Source: an uncultured Eubacteriales bacterium
GTDB taxonomy: Bacteria; Bacillota; Clostridia; Oscillospirales; CAG-272
Reading direction: 5' to 3'
Length of the DNA: 15,689 nucleotides
NCBI GenBank assembly: GCA_900547565.1
Contig: URHI01000033.1
Coordinates: forward strand, 1-15,689
Positions 7,652-14,398 of the stretch are shown here, piece after piece. Each line of letters starts with the position of its first letter. Positions within the stretch are counted from its first letter, which is position 1. The notes under the pieces were generated by a model. The model saw nothing but the letters and a program-made list of their open reading frames with translations. It was not told the origin of the DNA and ran no database searches. The translations under genes were made by a program, and so were the position numbers.

Positions 7652-7680
7652 TTGAACCGCGTCGGTGTCTGTGGTAAAAT
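7652..7680 (+). promoter_or_regulatory. Sigma-A promoter of the hydrolase gene
   Basis: TTGAAC at 7652-7657 and TAAAAT at 7675-7680 are 17 bases apart, pointing toward the hydrolase gene. It is divergent from the tRNA promoter, with about 42 bases between the two -35 elements. A strong GGGAGG ribosome site follows near 7710. Confidence 0.65.
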
Positions 7681-7721
7681 GTTATGTATAGTCTGACACT
7701 GATTATTAGGGAGGTCGTTTC

Positions 7722-8669
7722 ATGTTTGCTTTGTGGTTGGCTCTTGGAATTCTTGGACTGCTGATATTAATTGACGTTGTTTTTGCTTTGGTTCTGATAA
7801 AACTGTTCCTGGTGCGCAAGCCGTATGAGGACGAGCGTTATATACTTGAACACGCTCCCGAATCGTGGAAAAAGTGCTCGGAAGTAATGCTGCGCGGACT
7901 TGACTGGATGGATGCACAAACGTGCGAGCCGGTCGAGATCAGATCCTACGACGGGCTTACGCTGCGCGGCATATTCATACCAGCCGACCGGCCTACCGAC
8001 CGCACACTGTTGTGTGTTCACGGATACACCAGCACCGGTCGAATGGACTACAGTGCTTCCGCGCCCGACTTGCATGCCCTCGGCTATAACCTGCTTCTGC
8101 CCGACAACCGCGCCCACGGACACAGTGACGGGAAGTTAATAGGATTTTCATGTGTGGAATACCGTGATATTATTTTGTGGTGCAGATATCTTGAAAAACG
8201 ACTGGGTACCGATTGCCGTGTTGCACTCATGGGCATATCCATGGGAGCGGCAATTGTTATTAATGCTGCGGGGGAGCCGGACTTGCCCGGCTGTGTACGC
8301 GCTGTTGTGGCAGACTGCGGATTTAGCTCGGGGTGGGAGGAGATGAAATATCAGCTGAAGCAAATGAAAATCCCGTCGTTTCCGGTGCTTGGCACAGCTA
8401 ATATGCTGTTGCGAATTTTCGGCGGATATTCATTGCGCCGACACACACCCCTTGAGAGTGTTGCCCGAATAAAGGTACCTCTTTTGATTGTTCATGGGTT
8501 GGACGATGACTATGTTCCCACTGAAATGGGGCGCAGGCTGTACGCGGCGGCGCATTGCGACAAGCAGCTGATGCTGGTTGAGGGAGCACGGCACGGCCAG
8601 AGTTACATAACCGCGCCAGAGCGCTACCAGCGGGCGTTCCGCGAGCTTTGTGAGCGCGCCGGCATGTGA
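7722..8669 (+). CDS. Membrane-anchored alpha/beta hydrolase (YqkD-like)
   Basis: This is a serine hydrolase of the alpha/beta fold, 315 aa, with an N-terminal hydrophobic segment (about 1-30) that probably anchors it in the membrane. The oxyanion region is LLCVHGYTSTG near 96-106. The nucleophile elbow GISMG places the catalytic Ser at 173. HGLDDDYVP supplies the acid (probably Asp262) and GARHGQSY the His at 291. An AHGHSDG motif near 131-137 is typical of this lipase/peptidase-like group (known relatives include B. subtilis YqkD). The substrate cannot be told. The ATG is preceded by GGGAGG. Its stop lies only 18 bases from the stop of the convergent GNAT gene and no terminator is visible between them. 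Confidence 0.88.
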   Translation: MFALWLALGILGLLILIDVVFALVLIKLFLVRKPYEDERYILEHAPESWKKCSEVMLRGLDWMDAQTCEPVEIRSYDGLTLRGIFIPADRPTDRTLLCVHGYTSTGRMDYSASAPDLHALGYNLLLPDNRAHGHSDGKLIGFSCVEYRDIILWCRYLEKRLGTDCRVALMGISMGAAIVINAAGEPDLPGCVRAVVADCGFSSGWEEMKYQLKQMKIPSFPVLGTANMLLRIFGGYSLRRHTPLESVARIKVPLLIVHGLDDDYVPTEMGRRLYAAAHCDKQLMLVEGARHGQSYITAPERYQRAFRELCERAGM

Positions 8670-8687
8670 GAAAAGCATACCGGGCTA

Positions 8688-9170
8688 TCAGCACTTGTGT
8701 ATATACATTCTTGTCATACAGGGTTCACCGTCGCCCTGTACCATGCAAAGAAATTTCCAGCCGTAACGCTCATAGAACGACGTATGATCGGTCACAAGAT
8801 ATAGGGTATATATCCCTTTGCTTTTCATGTCGCTACATACAAAGTTCAGTAGCTTGCCGGCAATGCCCTCTCCACGCCTGTCTTTTTCCGTATATACTGC
8901 GCAAACATTGGGGGTCAGGTCTTTTCTGTTGTGAAAATCGTTTTCGATAACACCCATTCCGCCGATGATTCTGCCGTTCTCCAGCGCAACATACCATTGC
9001 GGTACGGGCGCACAGCCTGTCAGGCACTCATCCATGCTGTCCATATAGGCCTTTTTCGGAATTCCCCATTTTTCGTGAAACCACTGCGCAGCCATCTCTT
9101 TTATGCCGGGCATGTCTTCAAGTCGGATTATTTTATAATTACGATTTTCTTTTTGTCCGGTCATTTGCAT
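8688..9170 (-). CDS. GNAT-family N-acetyltransferase
   Basis: This 160-aa protein is predicted to transfer an acetyl group from acetyl-CoA to an amine. Motif A, CAVYTEKDRRGEGIAGKLL (about 90-108), contains the R-x-x-G-x-A-like pyrophosphate-binding loop RRGEGIA. Motif B is seen as LYLVTDHTSFYERYGWKF (about 123-140), with the YERYGW pattern frequent in this family. The region WYVALENGRIIGGMGV forms the central strands. The start could be the ATG at 9170 or the one at 9164; no strong Shine-Dalgarno distinguishes them. It lies 37 bases downstream of the phosphatase gene on the same strand and is probably co-transcribed with it. The acceptor is unknown. Confidence 0.87.
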   Translation of the reverse strand: MQMTGQKENRNYKIIRLEDMPGIKEMAAQWFHEKWGIPKKAYMDSMDECLTGCAPVPQWYVALENGRIIGGMGVIENDFHNRKDLTPNVCAVYTEKDRRGEGIAGKLLNFVCSDMKSKGIYTLYLVTDHTSFYERYGWKFLCMVQGDGEPCMTRMYIHKC

Positions 9171-9207
9171 TTTTTACTTCGAAAGGTTTCGTTATACTTG
9201 TTTTTGC

Positions 9208-9987
9208 CTATTCAAGATATATTGCCCGTAAGCGGCTGATATCGCTGTCCGAAAGCCCCAGCCCGTCATGAAGAAAGCCGGCGGTGCCGCCGAATCGCGC
9301 GTCCAGCTCGTCGAACATGGCCTGCAGGTACTCCCGACGAGAGGTCAGAAGATTGTTGAGTGACGAGGCGGTGTGTAGGCTGAGTGCTGCTATGCTGACA
9401 CCTAGATATATCAGCAGGTTTTTCCAGCGGCAGGTGCGATTGGTGGACATATAGTCCTTCATTATCTCCTCGCGCGACACGCCGAGTGCCAGAAGAACGG
9501 CGGCGCTTGCAACGCCGGTGCGGTCTTTGCCCTGTGTACAGTGCCACAGTGTGCCCTCGGGACTGCATATCAGCATGTTAATGATACGGGCAAAGACATC
9601 AAGTGGCAGTTCTTCGCGGACCATGAGTCGGTAAATGTCGGTCAGGTGTCGACGCGTACCGCCCTGCACTGCCATAAGGCGGTTCAATTCATTGCGCCGG
9701 TTGTGTCGGTTAATTGAGGGATTCTGGCTGTCGTTCAGCGGGGGAAGGGGGCAGTAGTCAATGCCCGAAATGTATACGTCCGGTCGCTCCGACCGCTCCG
9801 ACGGGCTGCGCAGGTCGATTACACGACGTAGTCCGAGCCGGTCGTGCAGGCACGCTGCGTCGCCTGGAACAAGCGCGGCAAGATGTCCGCTACGATAAAG
9901 CAGTCCCGGACGTATGTGCCGGCCGTCAGATGTCGGTATGCCTCCAAGGTCGCGGAAATTTTTTATACTTCTGATTTTGTGCTTCAT
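9208..9987 (-). CDS. Tyrosine/serine protein phosphatase (Y_phosphatase3 type)
   Basis: This is a cysteine-dependent phosphatase of 259 aa. The N-terminal signature NFRDLGGIPTSDGRHIRPG (10-28) followed by LYRSGHLAAL is characteristic of the family PF13350. The catalytic P-loop is HCTQGKDRTG, a CX5R motif with nucleophile Cys150 and Arg156. VIDLRSPSE near 57-65 is the usual upstream conserved segment. Such enzymes act on phosphotyrosine/phosphoserine or on phosphoinositides; the target here is not known. The frame is open upstream, but the ATG at 9987 is preferred because GAGGAA lies 6-7 bases before it and the family signature begins right after it. It is the first gene of a likely two-gene unit with the GNAT gene. 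Confidence 0.9.
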   Translation of the reverse strand: MKHKIRSIKNFRDLGGIPTSDGRHIRPGLLYRSGHLAALVPGDAACLHDRLGLRRVIDLRSPSERSERPDVYISGIDYCPLPPLNDSQNPSINRHNRRNELNRLMAVQGGTRRHLTDIYRLMVREELPLDVFARIINMLICSPEGTLWHCTQGKDRTGVASAAVLLALGVSREEIMKDYMSTNRTCRWKNLLIYLGVSIAALSLHTASSLNNLLTSRREYLQAMFDELDARFGGTAGFLHDGLGLSDSDISRLRAIYLE

Positions 9988-10016
9988 TTGATATTCCTCG
10001 GATAAATGATAAATAC

Positions 10017-10045
10017 ATTTTAACACATACCATGGCTGTTGTCTA
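10017..10045 (-). promoter_or_regulatory. Sigma-A promoter of the phosphatase-GNAT unit
   Basis: On the minus strand, TAGACA (complement of 10040-10045) and TAAAAT (complement of 10017-10022) are 17 bases apart, with a TG-n extension before the -10. The RNA would start near 10010, about 23 bases before the phosphatase ATG. Confidence 0.65.
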
Positions 10046-10100
10046 TATGTTTGTGAAGGTTTTTGTCGCAAATTTTTCACGCCAAAAACACGCTCGGTTG

Positions 10101-10129
10101 TTGACACCCCACGAGATAAATGGTACAAT
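10101..10129 (+). promoter_or_regulatory. Sigma-A promoter of the DUF1538-PII unit
   Basis: TTGACA at 10101-10106 and TACAAT at 10124-10129 are exactly 17 bases apart. Transcription would begin near 10136, which excludes the in-frame ATG at 10032 as translation start of the downstream membrane protein. Confidence 0.78.
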
Positions 10130-10184
10130 TAAGTATAAAGATTGTATAAAGATAATATCATCCGCGTCGGCGCGGGGCAGGGGG

Positions 10185-10196
10185 GATGTTAACATC
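10185..10196. promoter_or_regulatory. 12-bp perfect palindrome in the leader of the DUF1538 gene
   Basis: GATGTTAACATC is a perfect 12-bp palindrome immediately after a run of six G (10180-10185), between the predicted transcription start and the start codon. It may be a regulator-binding site or may affect access to the G-rich ribosome site. No regulator is identified. Confidence 0.4.
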
Positions 10197-10214
10197 AAAA
10201 CAAATGTAAAAAGT

Positions 10215-11714
10215 ATGCGTGCGGAAATGTATGCCAAATTCAGGGAGGCTGCGGTGTCAGCTCTTCCCATTATTGTAATAGTCGCGCTTCTGTGTCTTAT
10301 GGTCACGCCATTGCCGACAGGACAGCTGCTGGGATTTCTGATCGGTGCGCTGTACATAATTGTGGGCACCGGCCTGTTTACCATGGGGGCAGATTCCTCT
10401 ATGACGATCATCGGCAACCGTATCGGCTCAACGCTGACGCGGTCCAAAAATTTGCCGCTTATACTGGCGATCAGCTTTGTGCTTGGGGTGGCTGTAACGG
10501 TCGCCGAGCCGGATCTGCAGGTGCTTGCCGAGACCGTTCCTCATATAGACAGCATGGTTCTTATTATTACAGTCGGTATTGGGGTAGGATTTTTTCTGGC
10601 AGTCTGCATGCTGAGAATTTTCATAGGAATTAAGCTCAAGTGGCTGTTGCTGGGCTTTTATGCGCTGGTGTTTGTGCTGGCCGCATTTTCAGATCCTAAT
10701 TACCTCAGCATTGCCTTCGATGCCGGAGGGGTTACGACCGGACCTATGACGGTTCCGTTCATTCTGGCGCTGGGTGTTGGTGTCGCCAACATACGTAGCG
10801 ACCACGAGGCAGGTGCCGACAGCTTCGGCCTTGTTTCGCTGTGTTCTATTGGACCCATTTTGTTTGTGCTTATTTTGGGCTTTATTTTCCCGGACGGTGA
10901 TGGCATCAGCTCAATCACCGCTTTTGATTGGAGTGCAACGACCGACATCGGTTACGCATTTTTTCGGGCAATACCGTCATATATGCTGGAAATGGCCAAG
11001 GCGTTGTCTCCGATTGTCGTGATATTCTTGTTGTTTCAGGTGTTTTCATTCAAGCTGTCTGCAAGAGGCTTCTTAAAAATATGTGCGGGTATTTTGTTTA
11101 CATATGTGGGATTGGTGCTGTTTCTGACCGGTGTCAATGTAGGCTTTTCGTCGCTCGGCGCGGTGCTTGGCTCCGCTATGGCAGGCGGCTGGACAAAATA
11201 TTTGCTGATCCCGCTTTCAATGTGCCTTGGTTGGTTCATAATCTCGGCAGAGCCTGCGGTTTATGTACTTGAAAAACAGATCGAAAGCGTAAGCTCGGGT
11301 GCCATCTCGGGGCGTGCAATAAAGCTGAGTCTGTCTGTTGCTATCGCGCTGGCAATGGGGCTGTCCATGCTGCGCGTGCTTACCGGTATTTCTATTATGT
11401 GGATACTTGTTCCGGGATATACTGTCGCGCTTGTGCTTATGTTTTTTGTGCCAGATATTTACACGGCTATTGCATTTGACTCGGGCGGTGTCGCATCCGG
11501 TCCTATGACGGCTACATTTATGCTTCAGTTCATGATCGGTGCCTGTACCGCCAACGGCGGCAATGTACTTACCGATGCGTTCGGAATTGTGGCTACGGTA
11601 GCCATGATGCCGCTCATTTCAATTCAGATACTTGGGTTTGTCTACGGACGCAAGCAACGCCATGTGGCAGTCGAGCAGGTCGCGGACGATGACATTATCG
11701 AGCTGTGGGGGTGA
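10215..11714 (+). CDS. Membrane protein with two tandem DUF1538 domains (putative transporter)
   Basis: This is an integral membrane protein of about 499 aa, mostly hydrophobic helices, consisting of two homologous halves. The first half carries AFDAGGVTTGPMTVPF near 167 and then ADSFGLVSLCSIGPI. The second carries AFDSGGVASGPMTATF near 420 and then TDAFGIVATVAMMPL. Each half begins with a similar segment (AVSALPIIVIV; AKALSPIVVIF). The conserved Asp-Gly-Gly and GPMT signatures within helices suggest a substrate path, but no substrate is established for DUF1538. The start is uncertain: ATG 10215 or 10227 fits the family N-terminus, while neither has a good Shine-Dalgarno; the frame is open back to an ATG at 10032, which lies upstream of the promoter. 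The PII-like gene follows by 65 bases, suggesting PII control of transport (inference). Confidence 0.85.
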   Translation: MRAEMYAKFREAAVSALPIIVIVALLCLMVTPLPTGQLLGFLIGALYIIVGTGLFTMGADSSMTIIGNRIGSTLTRSKNLPLILAISFVLGVAVTVAEPDLQVLAETVPHIDSMVLIITVGIGVGFFLAVCMLRIFIGIKLKWLLLGFYALVFVLAAFSDPNYLSIAFDAGGVTTGPMTVPFILALGVGVANIRSDHEAGADSFGLVSLCSIGPILFVLILGFIFPDGDGISSITAFDWSATTDIGYAFFRAIPSYMLEMAKALSPIVVIFLLFQVFSFKLSARGFLKICAGILFTYVGLVLFLTGVNVGFSSLGAVLGSAMAGGWTKYLLIPLSMCLGWFIISAEPAVYVLEKQIESVSSGAISGRAIKLSLSVAIALAMGLSMLRVLTGISIMWILVPGYTVALVLMFFVPDIYTAIAFDSGGVASGPMTATFMLQFMIGACTANGGNVLTDAFGIVATVAMMPLISIQILGFVYGRKQRHVAVEQVADDDIIELWG

Positions 11715-11779
11715 GTTTATGATACATGAAACACTGTGCCCGGCTCCTTATATGCCATAGGAAAGGCGGGAATCAGTTT

Positions 11780-12451
11780 ATGAATTATGTTATTTCGATA
11801 ATTGATCCATATATGCTGGATCAACTCAGCGATATATGCAGGCAGCTTGAGCTGCCGTTGACGTTGATCATTCATGGCAGGGGGACGGCTACCAAAAGTA
11901 TGCTCGAGCTGCTCGGTATTGTGGGAACAAAGGAACGCCGGGTTGTGCTTACCATTGCCGATAAGGAGCGCACTGAGAAGCTCATTGAACAGGAACGGCG
12001 GCAGTTGTACATTGATGCGCCTGGCCACGGCATTATAGTGGCGGTACCGATTAAAAGTGTTGGAGGAGGGAAGACCTTGTCATATCTCAGTGGCGGACGC
12101 AGCACAGGGAGGCAGCCTGAGCTGAATTATGATTACGAGCTAATTTTAGCGATTGCCAACGAAGGATACACCGATGCTGTTATGGATGCTGCCCGTGAGG
12201 CGGGGGCACGCGGCGGAACTGTTCTGCACGGCAAGGGAACCGGGTCTAAGGATGCGGAGAAATTCTTCCGGGTTTCCATTGCGCAGGAGAAGGAGCTTAT
12301 CCTGATTGTTGCCAAGAGCGACGAAAAGGCTGCTATTATGAAGTCAATCGTCACCAATGCGGGCGTCAATACCGAGGCCGGTGCGGTGGTTATCTCATTG
12401 CCGGTCAGTGAGGTCGCGGGGTTTGGCGTGCTGACCAAAAGTGAGGAATGA
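11780..12451 (+). CDS. PII-like signalling protein with two tandem PII-type halves
   Basis: This is a soluble protein of 223 aa, about twice the length of a usual PII (GlnB) protein. Half one (1 to about 95) has LIIHGRGTATKSMLELLGI (30-48) and IIVAVPIKSVGG. A linker of about 20 residues follows. Half two (about 118-215) has TVLHGKGTGSKDAEKFF (147-163) and AVVISLPVSEVAGF. The repeated HG[RK]GT motif and the order of strands show an internal duplication. PII proteins are trimers that bind ATP/ADP and 2-oxoglutarate and control membrane transporters such as AmtB. The ATG at 11780 is preferred because AAAGGCGGG lies just upstream; the frame is open to an ATG at 11726 lacking such a site. It is in one unit with the DUF1538 membrane protein and probably regulates it. 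The ligand is unknown. Confidence 0.8.
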   Translation: MNYVISIIDPYMLDQLSDICRQLELPLTLIIHGRGTATKSMLELLGIVGTKERRVVLTIADKERTEKLIEQERRQLYIDAPGHGIIVAVPIKSVGGGKTLSYLSGGRSTGRQPELNYDYELILAIANEGYTDAVMDAAREAGARGGTVLHGKGTGSKDAEKFFRVSIAQEKELILIVAKSDEKAAIMKSIVTNAGVNTEAGAVVISLPVSEVAGFGVLTKSEE

Positions 12452-12575
12452 GTTGGAATGACTGTCAGTTCGGTCATGCGTGAGAAATTGTTTTGGCCTG
12501 AGAAGTATTATAGATATTGTTTATTTGTAACTGAGAGAGTGGTCAGAAGAACTCGCTGTGAAGTTAGTATGAATG

Positions 12576-12615
12576 AAAATCACTTTACTGCTAAAAGGCG
12601 GTAAAGTGATTTTTT
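12576..12615 (+). terminator. Intrinsic terminator after the PII-like gene
   Basis: A perfect 13-bp stem (AAAATCACTTTAC / GTAAAGTGATTTT), extendable by three inner pairs including a G-T pair, ends in six T. It lies 125 bases past the stop codon. Its outer stem ATCACTT / AAGTGAT matches that of the terminator at 15474-15512. Being A-rich on the other side, it may also serve minus-strand transcripts. Confidence 0.85.
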
Positions 12616-12635
12616 ATGTAAGTTAGTTGGACTAT

Positions 12636-12719
12636 GGAGGCTACAGAGATATTGTCTTACAAGGACGATAAGAAGAATACAGGAATATCGTCCTTGTAAG
12701 ACGATATTCCTGTAGCTCC
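12636..12719. repeat. Long inverted repeat with a nested alternative hairpin
   Basis: The left arm (12636-12669) and right arm (12687-12719) are near-perfect inverted copies of about 33 bases; the inner 16 bp (GTCTTACAAGGACGAT) pair perfectly and the outer part has a few differences. The 17-base spacer itself starts a second, fully perfect hairpin: TACAGGAATATCGTC (12678-12692) pairs with GACGATATTCCTGTA (12700-12714) across a 7-base loop. The two folds use the same bases and exclude each other. It lies in the 12452-12816 gene-free stretch between convergent genes, after a conventional terminator. The remaining bases to 12816 show no further recognised element except an 8-bp repeat of GTCTATAT. 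It could be a small mobile repeat or a structured RNA. Confidence 0.8.
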
Positions 12720-12816
12720 TGGTGCAAAGTGTCTATATTTCATTTCGAATCAAAATTGAAACAATAGTATGTCTTGCAAACATCATTTCTTTATCGTAAC
12801 ATATAGACTGAAAACT

Positions 12817-14190
12817 TTATTTTCCTGTAATGCAGTCGGCAACATATATGCCCATCGCACCCGATTGCGAAAGTCCACGGCAGATTCCGCTTCCGTCACC
12901 GATAATGTAAACATTGGGTACCAGCTCAAAACGGTCGTTCATGAATACAGGACGAATTGAGTAATATTTGCTTTCACAGCCATACAGCAATGTGTCGTCG
13001 TTAGCGGTTCCGGGAGCGACCTCGTCCAGAGCGTACAGGGTTTCAATAATGTTTGTAAGCGTACGGTGCGGCAGAACCAGCGAAATATCACCTGCGGTGG
13101 CCTTGAGGGTCGGGATGACACTGTTTTGTCCGAGACGGTGCTCATTTGTCCGGCGGCCGCGGATCAGATCACCGAAGCGCTGAACCAGCACGTTGCCGTT
13201 TCCTATCATGTTTGCCAGACGGGAAATATTTTCGGCGTATTGTGTCGGCTGGTCGAACGGATCTGTGAAATGTATGCTGGAAAGTATCGCAAAGTTGCAG
13301 TTGTCTGTTTTTTTGTCCGGTTCGGCAAAGGCGTGACCGTTTGCCGTAATTATACCATGGTTGTTTTCAGCAGAAACTATTCCGCCCTTGTTGAAACAGA
13401 ACATGCGGCAACGATCTTCAAATGTTTTTGTTTTGTATAGGATTTTCGGCTCGTATATCTTGTCCGAAAATTCGCGCCAGATGAGGTCCTTCATTTCAAC
13501 GCGAACGCCGATGTCGACCGAATTTGAACGCATACGCACGCCGTGCTCGGTGCAGAAGCCCGACACAAATGCAGCGCCGCCGCGTCCGGTAGCAATGATT
13601 ACGTCTTTGGCGGTCAGCTCGTCTCCGCCGGCGGTGTGGATTACATATTCGTCCTCGCCTCCGGAAATACCGGTACATTCACAGTTGGACCGCATTTCAA
13701 CGCCCATATCGGCCAGTGCGTTAATGAGGTTGCGCATGGTCAGGAAATTATTGTCGGTACCGAGATGTTTGACGTTCATGTCCAGCAGGCGAAGATTGTG
13801 TTGCAGACACTTGAGCGCCAGTGCCGTGTTGGAGCGATATATTTCGGGCACACCTGAGGTGCAGTATTCATTGAGCACCTTGTCTACTTCGTTGATATAG
13901 AAATTTGCTCTGTCGTCGCCCAGTTCCTCACCGAGAGTTCCGCCGTATGCGGTTCCGAGATTGAATTTGCCGTCCGAAAAGGCGCCTGCTCCGGCAAATC
14001 CCGAGGTGATTGAGCATATTTTACAGTGTGCACAGGTCTTATCTTTACCTGCGGGGCAGTGGCGGTGGTCAATCGTGTTGCCACGCTCAAGTATAACGGT
14101 TTTGAGCGAGGGATCGTTACGATGAAGACGGTAGGCTGCCATGAGGCCTCCGATGCCGCCGCCGATGATGGCTACATCGAATTTTTTCAT
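12817..14190 (-). CDS. FAD-dependent dehydrogenase (COG2509-like)
   Basis: This is a cytoplasmic flavoprotein of 457 aa. The N-terminal Rossmann motif VAIIGGGIGGLMAAYRL (6-22) binds the FAD adenosine part, with the acidic residue in VILERG (32-37) at the end of the second strand. A four-cysteine cluster follows (Cys45, Cys53, Cys56, Cys59), then SGFAGAGAFSDGKFNLG, a block I recall as typical of the COG2509 uncharacterised FAD-dependent dehydrogenases. ATGRGGAAF is the second dinucleotide-related motif, and VYIIGDGSGICRGLSQSGAMG near the C-terminus closes the FAD site. The substrate is unknown. The start is supported by AGAGG eight bases upstream and by a consensus promoter. It is divergent from the ytvI-like gene and converges on the PII-like gene. 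Confidence 0.9.
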   Translation of the reverse strand: MKKFDVAIIGGGIGGLMAAYRLHRNDPSLKTVILERGNTIDHRHCPAGKDKTCAHCKICSITSGFAGAGAFSDGKFNLGTAYGGTLGEELGDDRANFYINEVDKVLNEYCTSGVPEIYRSNTALALKCLQHNLRLLDMNVKHLGTDNNFLTMRNLINALADMGVEMRSNCECTGISGGEDEYVIHTAGGDELTAKDVIIATGRGGAAFVSGFCTEHGVRMRSNSVDIGVRVEMKDLIWREFSDKIYEPKILYKTKTFEDRCRMFCFNKGGIVSAENNHGIITANGHAFAEPDKKTDNCNFAILSSIHFTDPFDQPTQYAENISRLANMIGNGNVLVQRFGDLIRGRRTNEHRLGQNSVIPTLKATAGDISLVLPHRTLTNIIETLYALDEVAPGTANDDTLLYGCESKYYSIRPVFMNDRFELVPNVYIIGDGSGICRGLSQSGAMGIYVADCITGK

Positions 14191-14291
14191 TTTGTACCTC
14201 TTTATATCTGTCGCAATGCAGATAACGGTGCTCCGGCTGTGAATTACATGTTTCTATGTTACCGGCAGGCCGTGTGTTTCCACAAAAACTT

Positions 14292-14320
14292 ATTATATCA
14301 TACCGGTACATTTATGTCAA
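14292..14320 (-). promoter_or_regulatory. Consensus sigma-A promoter of the FAD-dependent dehydrogenase gene
   Basis: On the minus strand, TTGACA (complement of 14315-14320) and TATAAT (complement of 14292-14297) are 17 bases apart, with a TG-n extended -10 as well. Transcription would start near 14285, leaving a leader of about 95 bases before the ATG at 14190. I saw no riboswitch or attenuator in that leader. Confidence 0.88.
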
Positions 14321-14398
14321 CACATTTTTTGGTATGCTGCCGTCGGCGGACAAATAAAACGGCAGGCAGGTCGCATAATAATAGTGTGAGGTGAGTGA

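Noticed and set aside
7112..7655. Several short frames across the tRNA region, with products containing TGFEPAASR-like or RILSGRP-like strings
   Set aside because: These strings are what tRNA sequence yields when translated, a known annotation artefact; the tRNA cloverleaf explains the DNA.
9988..10128. N-terminal extension of the phosphatase to 10128
   Set aside because: It would cross the phosphatase's own promoter, and the family signature starts right after the ATG at 9987, which has a good ribosome site.
10032..10214. N-terminal extension of the DUF1538 protein from the ATG at 10032
   Set aside because: It overlaps the opposite-strand promoter and lies upstream of the TTGACA-17-TACAAT promoter; the translated extension is not hydrophobic and does not look like the family.
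11726..11779. Upstream ATG for the PII-like protein
   Set aside because: It lacks a ribosome site, and the PII-like fold begins at MNYVISIID, which follows AAAGGCGGG directly.
14191..14284. Possible riboswitch in the leader of the FAD-dependent dehydrogenase
   Set aside because: About 95 bases with some short complementary stretches, but no conserved core of an RFN or other known riboswitch and no terminator hairpin.
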